DNA of 36,582 nt from Nitrospirota bacterium. Lineage in GTDB: Bacteria; Nitrospirota; Nitrospiria; Nitrospirales; NS-4. Where the stretch lies: positions 1-36,582 of the forward strand of contig VBOO01000018.1 in the NCBI GenBank assembly GCA_005877505.1. The letters are read 5' to 3'. Of the stretch, positions 7,605 to 14,977 are shown one piece after another (position 1 is the stretch's first letter; every line of letters starts with the position of its first letter). The position numbers were made by a program, and so were the translations under genes. The notes below the pieces were generated by a model. The model saw only the letters and a program-made list of their open reading frames with translations, searched no databases and had not been told where the DNA came from.

Positions 7605-8708
7605 ATGCAAGCCTTCCAGCACTACGGCTTCTACACGCTCGCCTTCGTGATCGCCCTTGGCGCCCTCGTCGCCTTCCACGAATTCGGCCACTTTTGGGTC
7701 GCCCGGCGCTGTCGGGTCAAGGTCCTGAAATTCTCCATCGGCTTCGGGCCGAAGCTGGTTGGCCGCCAGATCGGCGAGACCGAGTACGTCATTTCCGCAG
7801 TCCCGCTTGGCGGCTACGTGAAGATGCTGGGAGAGGACCTCGGCGAGGAGGTGAGCGAGGAGGACAAGCTGCGGTCGTTCGCCCACGCGCCGCTCCTCAA
7901 GCGCGCGGCCATCGTCGCGGCCGGTCCGGTCTTCAATCTCCTGTTGGCCTACCTCATCTTTACCGCGTGGCTGGCGACCGGCGAGCCGCTGTTCGTACCC
8001 TCCTTCGCCGACTTGGCCTCCACCGTAGAATCGGTCGTGCCCGGTTCCCCCGCCGAGGCCGCCGGCCTGCGCAAAGGCGACAAGATCGTCCAGATCGGCC
8101 ACAAGCGCATCGCCACCTGGAACGAGATGACGGATATCGTCAAGCGGAACCCCGGCTCGCCGCTGCCACTCGTCGTCGAGCGAGACGGGCGGACCGAGAC
8201 CCTGACGATCACGCCAGCAGCGCGGAAGGAGAAGCTGGCCGACGGGACTGAGATCGAAATCGGGCAGATCGGCATCACCAAGTCGAACAGGGCCGCCCTC
8301 CGGAGCGAACACGTCTTGATGGCGCCGGTGGACGGCTTCGAGGCCACCTGGGGCTGGACCAAGCTGACCGTGGTGGGCATCGCTAAGATGATCACCCGTG
8401 AGATCTCGACCGACAACATCGGCGGTCCGCTGACCATCGCCAAGATCTCCGGGGACGCCGCGACGCAGGGATTCTCGAACTACGTCTTCCTCCTCGCCAT
8501 CCTCAGCATCAACCTCGGTGTGCTCAACCTCCTGCCGATCCCGGTCCTCGACGGCGGGCATCTGGCGTTCTTCGCAATCGAAGCGGTCAAGCGCCGGCCC
8601 CTGAGCATCCGCAGCCGCGAGTTGGCCCAGCAGGTTGGGCTCTTTCTCCTGATCTGCCTGATGCTCTACGCCTTCCGAAACGACATCCTCAACCTCTGGC
8701 CACGGTAA
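7605..8708 (+). CDS. rseP: RseP-type site-2 intramembrane metalloprotease
   Basis: Zinc protease that cleaves substrates within the membrane; in E. coli RseP releases sigma-E and clears signal peptides. 367 aa. HEFGH at residues 25-29 supplies two zinc ligands and the catalytic Glu. A PDZ domain spans about residues 125-205 (VVPGSPAEAAGLRKGDKI). NLLPIPVLDGGHL near residue 310 carries the third zinc ligand. Only one PDZ domain is evident, compared with two in E. coli RseP. It lies in the conserved dxr-rseP-proS order, 56 bases after dxr. No sigma-E or anti-sigma gene is nearby. Confidence 0.93.
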   Translation: MQAFQHYGFYTLAFVIALGALVAFHEFGHFWVARRCRVKVLKFSIGFGPKLVGRQIGETEYVISAVPLGGYVKMLGEDLGEEVSEEDKLRSFAHAPLLKRAAIVAAGPVFNLLLAYLIFTAWLATGEPLFVPSFADLASTVESVVPGSPAEAAGLRKGDKIVQIGHKRIATWNEMTDIVKRNPGSPLPLVVERDGRTETLTITPAARKEKLADGTEIEIGQIGITKSNRAALRSEHVLMAPVDGFEATWGWTKLTVVGIAKMITREISTDNIGGPLTIAKISGDAATQGFSNYVFLLAILSINLGVLNLLPIPVLDGGHLAFFAIEAVKRRPLSIRSRELAQQVGLFLLICLMLYAFRNDILNLWPR

Positions 8709-8718
8709 GCCCGGGGTA

Positions 8719-8908
8719 TCCATGAATATCTACTCCGGCCGCCGATTCTCTCGCCCGGCGGCGCTTTTCTCGCTCGGTCTCCTCGACGTACTGCTACGAG
8801 TACGCCTGCGTCGCCCTCGCTTGCGAGAAGCCCATGACCCGTTGCATCTTGGGGAGCAACAGGTGCCCCGCTTCGGCCTCAACTGCCTCGCTACGACATC
8901 CATGAATA
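8719..8908. repeat. Intergenic palindromic element between rseP and proS, flanked by 11-bp direct repeats
   Basis: The stretch is bounded by ATCCATGAATA at 8719-8729 and again at 8898-8908. Inside are a small hairpin CGTACT-GCTACG-AGTACG (about 8787-8804) and an imperfect stem ACCCGTTGC...GCAACAGGT (about 8838-8863), whose core recurs inside proS and at 23.1 kb. A 73-codon open frame here is not convincing as a gene. The bounding direct repeats look like an insertion footprint (inference). Confidence 0.6.
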
Positions 8909-8921
8909 CTCCGGGCTTATT

Positions 8922-10706
8922 ATGCATCAATCGCAGTTGCTGATTCCCACCCTCCGGGAGGATCCGGGGGAAGCGGAGATCGTCAGCCACCGGCTAATGC
9001 TGCGCGCCGGCATGATTCGCAAGGTCGCCGCCGGCATCTACACGTACCTGCCGCTGGGCCTGCGCGTCATCCGGAAGGTCGAGCGCATCATCCGCGAAGA
9101 GCTGGACAAGGCTGGGGCGCAGGAGGTTCTCATGCCGATCGCCTCGCCGGCGGAGCTCTGGCTGGAGACCGGCCGCTGGGACTTCTATGGCAAGGAACTC
9201 TTCCGGTTCAAGGACCGGCACGAGCGGGACTTCTGCCTCGGGCCGACGCACGAGGAGGTGATCACCGACCTGGTGCGGCGCGAGGTCCGCTCTTACAGGC
9301 AACTCCCGGCGAACTTCTACCAGATCCAGACCAAGTTCCGGGACGAGATCCGGCCGCGCTTCGGGCTGATGCGCGGGCGCGAGTTCATCATGAAGGACGC
9401 CTACTCGTTCGACGCCGACGAAGCCGGCGCGAAGGAGAGCTACCGGAAGATGTATGAGGCGTACAAGGCCATCTTCACCCGCTGCGGGCTTACCTTCCGC
9501 CCGGTGGAAGCCGACACCGGCCTGATCGGCGGCACCTCGTCGCATGAATTCATGGTCCTGGCCGACACCGGCGAAGAGGGCATCGCCGTCTGCGACGCCT
9601 GCGATTACGCCGCCAACGTAGAACGGGCCGAGTTGGTGGGTACGGGAGTGGCGCGGGCACCCGTTGCTCTGGCGAATGCAACGGGTGGTGGGCCCCCTCC
9701 CGTGATGCAGGAACACGCCCACAAGCCACCTGCAGACACCCTGCGGGAGAAGCGGCGTGTCCCCACTCCGGGGAAAAAAACCGTCGAAGAAGTCACAGCG
9801 TTCCTCAACGTACCAGCCACCCAGCTCGTGAAGACGCTGCTGTATCGCGCCGACGGCAAGCCGGTCGCTGTTCTGGTGCGCGGGGACCACGAAATCAACG
9901 AGGTCAAATTGAAGAAGGCGCTGGGCGCGACGGACCTGGTCATGGCCGATCCGGCCTTGGTGGCGAAGCTCACCGGCGCGCCGGTGGGCTTCGCCGGGCC
10001 CATCGGGCTGTCCGGCGCGACCATGCTTGCTGACTGGGCAGTCAGGCCTCTGACCAACATCGTGGTGGGTGGCAACGCCGCGGACACCCATTGGGTGGAC
10101 GTCACGCCGGGCCGCGATTTCACGCCGGACCGCTACGCCGACATCCGGAACGCCATCGCCGGCGACGCCTGTCCCCGCTGCGCGAAGCCCCTACGCATCG
10201 TCCGGGGCATCGAGGTCGGCCATGTCTTCATGCTGGGCACCAAGTATAGCGAGAAGATGAAGGCGCACTACCTCGACAAGCAGGGCCAAGAGTGTCTCAT
10301 CGTGATGGGCTGCTATGGGATCGGTGTGGGACGGACCTCCGCGGCCGCGATCGAGCAGAACCACGACGCAAAGGGGATCATCTGGCCGGCGCCGATCGCC
10401 CCTTTCCACGTGCACATCCTGCCGCTCGCCGGCAAGGGCAAAGTCCTCGAAGCGGCCATCGCGCTCGAGACGGAATTAACAAGGGCTGGAATCGAGGTGC
10501 TGGTGGATGACCGGGACGAGCGGCCCGGGGTGAAGTTCAACGACGCCGACCTGATCGGCTGCCCCCATCAGGTGGTGATCGGCGAGAAGAATCTCTCCCA
10601 GGGCCTGATGGAACTCAAGGAGCGCCGCACCGGCACCGTCACGAAACTTCCGCACGCCGAAATCACAACCAGTCTAATCAGATTGCTTAAACTAGTCTCA
10701 AACTAG
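8922..10706 (+). CDS. proS: Prolyl-tRNA synthetase, bacterial type with editing domain
   Basis: Charges tRNA-Pro. 594 aa. The start [11 protein letters not shown] aligns with the usual N-terminus of the bacterial form. Class II motifs are visible: [25 protein letters not shown] (motif 1), [27 protein letters not shown] (motif 2), and [10 protein letters not shown] (motif 3). The editing insertion with [19 protein letters not shown] starts near residue 288. Between AANVE (about 230) and TPGKKT (about 282) the linker is about 26 residues longer than in the E. coli enzyme, and the extra DNA is a palindromic repeat (9643-9702) read in frame. No obvious ribosome-binding site precedes the ATG, which follows the intergenic repeat directly. 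Confidence 0.95.
   Translation: MHQSQLLIPTLREDPGEAEIVSHRLMLRAGMIRKVAAGIYTYLPLGLRVIRKVERIIREELDKAGAQEVLMPIASPAELWLETGRWDFYGKELFRFKDRHERDFCLGPTHEEVITDLVRREVRSYRQLPANFYQIQTKFRDEIRPRFGLMRGREFIMKDAYSFDADEAGAKESYRKMYEAYKAIFTRCGLTFRPVEADTGLIGGTSSHEFMVLADTGEEGIAVCDACDYAANVERAELVGTGVARAPVALANATGGGPPPVMQEHAHKPPADTLREKRRVPTPGKKTVEEVTAFLNVPATQLVKTLLYRADGKPVAVLVRGDHEINEVKLKKALGATDLVMADPALVAKLTGAPVGFAGPIGLSGATMLADWAVRPLTNIVVGGNAADTHWVDVTPGRDFTPDRYADIRNAIAGDACPRCAKPLRIVRGIEVGHVFMLGTKYSEKMKAHYLDKQGQECLIVMGCYGIGVGRTSAAAIEQNHDAKGIIWPAPIAPFHVHILPLAGKGKVLEAAIALETELTRAGIEVLVDDRDERPGVKFNDADLIGCPHQVVIGEKNLSQGLMELKERRTGTVTKLPHAEITTSLIRLLKLVSN
9643..9702. repeat. Palindromic element inserted in frame within proS
   Basis: Two 25-base arms (9643-9667 and 9678-9702) surround a 10-base loop. 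The inner 10 base pairs (CACCCGTTGC with GCAACGGGTG) and outer 5 pairs (CGGGA/TCCCG) are perfect and the middle is diverged. The core matches the intergenic elements near 8838 and 23102. It encodes an Ala/Gly/Pro-rich loop in the synthetase. Confidence 0.7.
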
Positions 10707-10786
10707 GGGCTCTTCTGCCCACGATGAGACGGTCGCCGGGCTCACCTTGTCATCGGGAGCCAGAGCGTTGAGGTAGCGCAGCGTCT

Positions 10787-11320
10787 TCACGGAGGGCTTT
10801 TGGCCTTTGAGGCCGCGTCATCCTTCAGCTCGTCCAGACGATCGGGCGGCTCCGTCGATGAGGGGGGGACGCCCCGCATCTTCTGCACGGGAGCAGGGGC
10901 GCCTGTTGGTGCCACGGAGGCGGCTCGGGCTTGTTTGATTTCATTTTGAAGCCGGCCCACTTCCTCCAACGACCGCACCACCTGGGCTTTGGCCTCGTTG
11001 AGCTGGGTGGTCAGCGTGCGATTCTGGGCTTCCAGTTCAGCGACCTGATTTTTCAGGCGGGCGATCTCGGACATCAGGTCGGCGCTTCGCTTCTCTTCCT
11101 CCGCCAGTTGCCGCTGGAAGTTGTTCGTCCGGTTGACCTGCGCGTTGTAGGTCTCCTGGGCCACACAGCCGGTCATGGTGAGGGCCAAAGTAATCAAAAC
11201 GAAAAGAACAAAAAGGGGACAGGCACCTTTTCTGGGGAGATTCGGCTCGACCGCTCGGATCAGCAGCCCAGTCCGAGGCGAGAAAAGCGAGAAAAGGAGC
11301 CTGTCCCCTTTTTTCATCAT
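10787..11320 (-). CDS. Coiled-coil lipoprotein, likely frameshifted at the 3' end
   Basis: A lipobox (LTMTGC, then VAQETYN) predicts lipidation and release to the envelope. After it comes about 75 residues of heptad-rich coiled coil (EEEKRSADLMSEIARLKNQVAELEAQ region), then a low-complexity Pro/Ala tail. The ATG at 11320 overlaps the stop of the radical SAM gene (ATGATGA), but the first 35 codons are translation of an inverted-repeat element (11210-11313), giving an abnormally long signal region; the original start may have been lost or displaced. At the other end a stop at 10787 is followed in another frame by a coding-like stretch (VKTLRYLNALAPDDKV..., to a stop at 10698). This suggests a one-base frameshift at the AAAA run near 10800. 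Function unknown. Confidence 0.65.
   Translation of the reverse strand: MMKKGDRLLFSLFSPRTGLLIRAVEPNLPRKGACPLFVLFVLITLALTMTGCVAQETYNAQVNRTNNFQRQLAEEEKRSADLMSEIARLKNQVAELEAQNRTLTTQLNEAKAQVVRSLEEVGRLQNEIKQARAASVAPTGAPAPVQKMRGVPPSSTEPPDRLDELKDDAASKAKSPP
11210..11313. repeat. Inverted-repeat element (REP-like pair) at lipoprotein start
   Basis: Two 24-base arms (11210-11233 and 11290-11313), complementary except at one position, contain the core GGGGACAGGC(A/T)CC flanked by A and T runs. The general plan (GGGG..CAG..CC arms) is like the hairpin repeats at 1.1 and 1.6 kb, but the sequence is a different family. It lies entirely within the translated start of the lipoprotein gene. Confidence 0.8.
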
Positions 11321-12771
11321 TTCTTCTGCTGGAAGATGCCGGCGTCACACATCATGTACTTGACCTGCCGCATCGGGATGATGATGACCTCCTTGGGGGT
11401 ATCGATCTCGAGAATCTCCATGTCGTCGCTGATGGTGTGCCGGATGACGTTGTTGTAGCGCAGCTCCTCTTTGTCCGTCAGGACGACTCTCACCCAATAT
11501 TCCACGGGAGGCTCCTTTGGTTTAAAGTAATCCTGCCTCTCACGCTGCGATGCGGATCTGCTCGAGGATAGGTAGTCGACGATGTACTGGCTCAGATATC
11601 CATGCTGCCAGAGTTTCGCGTCGGCGAGCTTCGTGTTCACCTTGTGGAGAATCCGCACCTTGCAGCGCGCCTTGGCCTCGAACTCTTCCAGGGTCACCCC
11701 GCTGATGTCGCAGTCGTTGCCCCGTGGGCTCTCGACGACGACCTTGGGCAGGTGGACGACCTTCTGGCCGTTGAGCCGCTTCAGGATGTCGTCGAACGTC
11801 AGGAGGATCGTGCAGTCGGAATCCCCGCCCAGGGTCGCATTGGGCACACAGAGAAACCGCGCGCGGCTCTTCCGATACATGGTCAGAATCCGGTACACGC
11901 TCTTGGCCATCACGACCGTGTCGCGCTTCTCCAGCCCCAGCGAGTCGAAGAGCGTGATAATCTTGTGGCGATTGAGGAAGGCCGTGATAGAGGGCTCGGT
12001 GTGGATGGTCTGGATGTTGGGCAGGCCGGCCTCATAGACCCGCAGGGCCTCCTCGGGCAGGTGTTGCTTGCCCTGGCGGAGGATCTGCACAGTTTTTTCC
12101 TCCATGCCCTTCAGCGCCGTGAGGCAGCCCATCCACAGGAGGACGTTCGTGTTGATCCCGGAAATCGTCTTCGCATCCTCCGACATCGTGTGTGCGTCGA
12201 ACGAATAGAAGTTGGCTGAGGTGACCGCCGGTCCGTCCAGGACCTTCATCAAGTGATTGATCGACGGCGCATGCGGCATCAGCGCCTTCCGATAGTCCTT
12301 GTGCAGGGTGATGACCGACAGGTCAAAGTTGATCCGGTTCGGGTACTGGGCGGCGAGCTGGTGGATCTTGGGCACGTGCACGTAACCGACCGTGAACATG
12401 TGCAGGCTCTTGTCGGTGTACTTGAGGAAATCCTCCAGCCACTCCATGGCCTTGGGGTGGAGGAAGAGGTCGGTCCACTCCATGTACTCGTTCCCGCCCC
12501 AGACCCACAGCTCCCCGGGACGGGTCGGCTTCTTGCTGATGTAGTCCAGGATGAAGTCCCAGTCCTCCTGGGTCGTCTTGCCCGGTTCTTCGGTCGTGCG
12601 GTAGCTATGGTCGATCTCGTAGCAGAACGTGCACTTCACCGGACAGGTCTTGCCGATGCTGATCGGAATCTTCCGCCTCTCCATCTCTTTGATGAGGACG
12701 TCGCGGGGATCGGACGGCCGCTCATAAGTCAGCCTGGCGTCTGTGGGGATGACGGGAATTTCGGTCGCCAT
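11317..12771 (-). CDS. Radical SAM protein, function unknown
   Basis: 484 aa. The cluster motif C-x3-C-x2-C appears as CPVKCTFCYE around residues 43-52, giving a 4Fe-4S cluster for S-adenosylmethionine cleavage. WVWGGNEYMEW takes the place of the SAM-contacting GGE segment. The C-terminal third has two further cysteine sites (GNDCDISG and KARCKV) and a beta-rich end. I cannot assign a substrate. No peptide precursor or cofactor-biosynthesis gene is next to it. The downstream lipoprotein start overlaps its stop, so the two would be co-expressed. A GC-rich palindrome separates it from the proC operon upstream. Confidence 0.85.
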   Translation of the reverse strand: MATEIPVIPTDARLTYERPSDPRDVLIKEMERRKIPISIGKTCPVKCTFCYEIDHSYRTTEEPGKTTQEDWDFILDYISKKPTRPGELWVWGGNEYMEWTDLFLHPKAMEWLEDFLKYTDKSLHMFTVGYVHVPKIHQLAAQYPNRINFDLSVITLHKDYRKALMPHAPSINHLMKVLDGPAVTSANFYSFDAHTMSEDAKTISGINTNVLLWMGCLTALKGMEEKTVQILRQGKQHLPEEALRVYEAGLPNIQTIHTEPSITAFLNRHKIITLFDSLGLEKRDTVVMAKSVYRILTMYRKSRARFLCVPNATLGGDSDCTILLTFDDILKRLNGQKVVHLPKVVVESPRGNDCDISGVTLEEFEAKARCKVRILHKVNTKLADAKLWQHGYLSQYIVDYLSSSRSASQRERQDYFKPKEPPVEYWVRVVLTDKEELRYNNVIRHTISDDMEILEIDTPKEVIIIPMRQVKYMMCDAGIFQQKK

Positions 12772-12810
12772 GGTTCACGTACTCTACCTGATACAGAATG
12801 AACGCCGCAA

Positions 12811-12838
12811 GTAGGGGCACGGCGCGCCGTGCCCCTAC
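12811..12838. repeat. 28-bp perfect palindrome, copy 2
   Basis: Perfect palindrome GTAGGGGCAC...GTGCCCCTAC centred on GGCGCGCC, the same unit as at 3519-3540. The proC stop codon lies inside it. It could act as a transcriptional stop between proC and the radical SAM gene, but there is no clear T run. Confidence 0.9.
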
Positions 12839-13650
12839 CCCTCCCCTAATTCACGGGAGCGCTTCGTCGCGGCTTCGACGGCCTCGATCAGCGAAGCCCG
12901 CAGGCGGCCGTGCTCGAGCGCGTGCAGGCCGGCGATGGTCGTGCCTCCCGGAGACGCTACCTTGTCCTTCAGCGTTCCAGGGTGCTCCCCGGTCTCCAGG
13001 ACCATCCGCGCCGCGCCCAGCACGGTCTGCGCGGCCAGGGCCAGGGCTGCCTCGCGCGGCAACCCCATCTTCACACCCCCGTCGGCGAGCGCTTCGATGA
13101 TCAGAAAGATGTAGGCCGGCCCGCTCCCGCTGAGACCGGTCACGGCGTCCATGAGGCGCTCGTCAACCAGCACGACCTTGCCGACCGACTCGAAGACCGC
13201 GCGGGCCAGCTGCTCATCCTCGCGCGAGAGGTTCCCGCCGAGGGCGATCGCCGAGACCCCGGCCTGGACTTCGGACGGAGTGTTCGGCATGCAGCGGATG
13301 ACCCGGACACTCGGTGACAGGTGCGCGACGATTCGGCGGATCGGATAGCCGGCGGCCACCGAGAGGATCAACTTCGCCTCGGTCAGCACGGAACGAAGGT
13401 CGTCCAAAACAGAATCAAACACTTGAGGTTCGACCGCTAAGATTGTGATATCTGACCAGACCGCCGCGGCCTTGTTGTCCATCCCGACCCGGATCTGATA
13501 CCGGGCTTTGAGGTGATCCAGGCGCTGGGCCAAGATGTCGGTCGCGTGGATGTCGTCCGGCGAGGCTGCCTTGGCGGCCAGCATCCCAGCAATTAGGGCC
13601 TCGCCCATGTTGCCGGCGCCGATGATGGCGATCTTCTTCCCGAGGGCCAT
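12835..13650 (-). CDS. proC: Pyrroline-5-carboxylate reductase
   Basis: Last step of proline synthesis: NAD(P)H reduction of 1-pyrroline-5-carboxylate. 271 aa, the usual length. The N-terminal Rossmann motif is GAGNMGEALIAG (residues 11-22). RCMPNTP is present. The C-terminal signature includes GLSGSGPAY and the helical region ending KVASPGGTTIAGLHALE. The final residues GEG and the stop codon are supplied by the 28-bp palindrome at 12811-12838. It is the last gene of the seven-gene minus-strand run, 6 bases after the 66-aa gene. Confidence 0.95.
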   Translation of the reverse strand: MALGKKIAIIGAGNMGEALIAGMLAAKAASPDDIHATDILAQRLDHLKARYQIRVGMDNKAAAVWSDITILAVEPQVFDSVLDDLRSVLTEAKLILSVAAGYPIRRIVAHLSPSVRVIRCMPNTPSEVQAGVSAIALGGNLSREDEQLARAVFESVGKVVLVDERLMDAVTGLSGSGPAYIFLIIEALADGGVKMGLPREAALALAAQTVLGAARMVLETGEHPGTLKDKVASPGGTTIAGLHALEHGRLRASLIEAVEAATKRSRELGEG

Positions 13651-13656
13651 GGCTGA

Positions 13657-13857
13657 TTAATGTTCCGGATGACGCTTGGCATCGAGGCGCACCAGCTCTT
13701 CGTGGATCAGCGTCCGGGCCATCTCGGTGATCCGGAAAACCACGGCCGGCGGAAGGTCCGATTTGCGCGACCCCAGAACCGTCCGCACATCTCCGGCCCT
13801 AAGCTTGAGGCGCACGGCGATCCGTTTGGCAAGGGCATCGACCGTCATGACCTTCAT
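13657..13857 (-). CDS. Hypothetical protein, 66 aa
   Basis: The ATG at 13857 overlaps the dut stop codon (ATGA), which supports this start over an earlier in-frame ATG inside dut. The product is Arg/Leu-rich and probably helical (DALAKRIAVRLKLRAGDV, then VVFRITEMARTLIHEELVRLDAK), with no membrane segment. It may be a small nucleic-acid-binding or regulatory helix-turn-helix-like protein, but I see no firm family match. It is embedded between dut and proC in a tight operon. Confidence 0.6.
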   Translation of the reverse strand: MKVMTVDALAKRIAVRLKLRAGDVRTVLGSRKSDLPPAVVFRITEMARTLIHEELVRLDAKRHPEH

Positions 13858-14300
13858 CGCAGGCCGGTGGACCCGAACCCGCCCGCACCGCGCGCCGATC
13901 GGGGCAGCTCGTCGGTCACCTCCACCTCCGGCGACGCACACGGCAAGACGAGCAGTTGCGCGATCCGCATGCCCTCTTCGACCACGAAGTCCTGGTTGGA
14001 GAAGTTCTTCAGTTCGATCTTGAGCTCCCCGCGGTAATCCGGGTCGATCCAGCCGGCGCCGACCTCGATGTTGTGGCGCGTCGAGAGGCCGGACCGCGAC
14101 CCGATCCGGCCGACATGGCCGGGCGGCAGACTGATGGCGATGCCGGTCGCCACGAGGGCATGCCCGATCTCCACCCGGCCGTCCCTCACCGTGGACGCTG
14201 GGATGACGGTCGCCTCGCTCGCGAACAGATCGTAGCCGGCCGCGCCGGCCGTGGCCTTCACCGGCACCCTCGCGTTGGGGGAGAGCTTCGTGACCTTCAC
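13854..14300 (-). CDS. dut: dUTP diphosphatase
   Basis: Hydrolyses dUTP to dUMP, keeping uracil out of DNA and feeding dTMP synthesis. 148 aa, typical of the trimeric family. Visible motifs: AAGYDLFA (motif 1), GRIGSRSGLS (motif 2), VGAGWIDPDYRGEL (motif 3), RIAQLLVLP (motif 4) and GAGGFGSTG (motif 5, closing over the active site). Start is GTG at 14300, overlapping the rpiA stop (GTGA); the frame is open further upstream within rpiA, but those residues do not belong to the family. Confidence 0.95.
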   Translation of the reverse strand: MKVTKLSPNARVPVKATAGAAGYDLFASEATVIPASTVRDGRVEIGHALVATGIAISLPPGHVGRIGSRSGLSTRHNIEVGAGWIDPDYRGELKIELKNFSNQDFVVEEGMRIAQLLVLPCASPEVEVTDELPRSARGAGGFGSTGLR

Positions 14301-14977
14301 GGACGGGTCAGCGTGACGATCCCCTGCTGCGTGGCGACCACGGCCAGGTCGGCGCGTCCGACGAAGAGGCCCGTGCAGACGACGCCCGGTGTCTTCTCCA
14401 GTTCCGCCTCCAGCCTTATCGGATCGTCGATCTTCGAGAACCACAGATCCAGGATGTAGTGTCCCACCTCAGTGACAAAGAGCGCGCCGTCCTTCATCCG
14501 AGGCGTGACGCGACAGCCGAGCCGCTCCAAGCGCTTCGCGAGGGTCCGCCACCCGAACGGGACGACTTCCACCGGCAGGGGAAACGACCCACCCAAGACC
14601 GGCACTCGCTTCGTCTCATCCACCACGACGACGAAGCGGGTCGCCGCCGCCGCCACGATTTTTTCTTTTAGAAGCGCGCCGCCACCACCCTTGATCAGAT
14701 TCAGCCGGGGATCCACCTGGTCCGCCCCGTCCAGCGCCAGGTCCACTACCCACTCGGCATCATCGGCCAGCAACGGGATCCCGGCCTCACGCGCCAGGCG
14801 CGCCGTCTCGAGGGACGTGGCCACGCCACGGATGCGCAGTCCCTTCTTGATCCGCCCGCTCAATTTGCCCACGACGAAACGCAACGTGGAACCGGTCCCC
14901 CACCCCACGATCTGACCATCCTTCACGTACTCCACCGCCGCGTCTGCCGCCATGTTCTTGAGCGCGTCCCGGTCCAT
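14297..14977 (-). CDS. rpiA: Ribose-5-phosphate isomerase A
   Basis: Interconverts ribose 5-phosphate and ribulose 5-phosphate in the pentose phosphate pathway. 226 aa, the usual length. Motifs: GWGTGSTLRFVV, LDGADQVDPRL, and KGGGGALLKEKIV with the catalytic residues. The ATG at 14977 shares one base with the stop of the debranching-enzyme gene (TAATG), so translation is coupled. An in-frame opening to 15373 is within the upstream gene and is not used. Confidence 0.95.
   Translation of the reverse strand: MDRDALKNMAADAAVEYVKDGQIVGWGTGSTLRFVVGKLSGRIKKGLRIRGVATSLETARLAREAGIPLLADDAEWVVDLALDGADQVDPRLNLIKGGGGALLKEKIVAAAATRFVVVVDETKRVPVLGGSFPLPVEVVPFGWRTLAKRLERLGCRVTPRMKDGALFVTEVGHYILDLWFSKIDDPIRLEAELEKTPGVVCTGLFVGRADLAVVATQQGIVTLTRP

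Noticed and set aside
8722-8943. 73-codon open frame between rseP and proS
   Set aside because: It consists of the repeat element and overlaps the proS start; Arg-rich, no ribosome-binding site.
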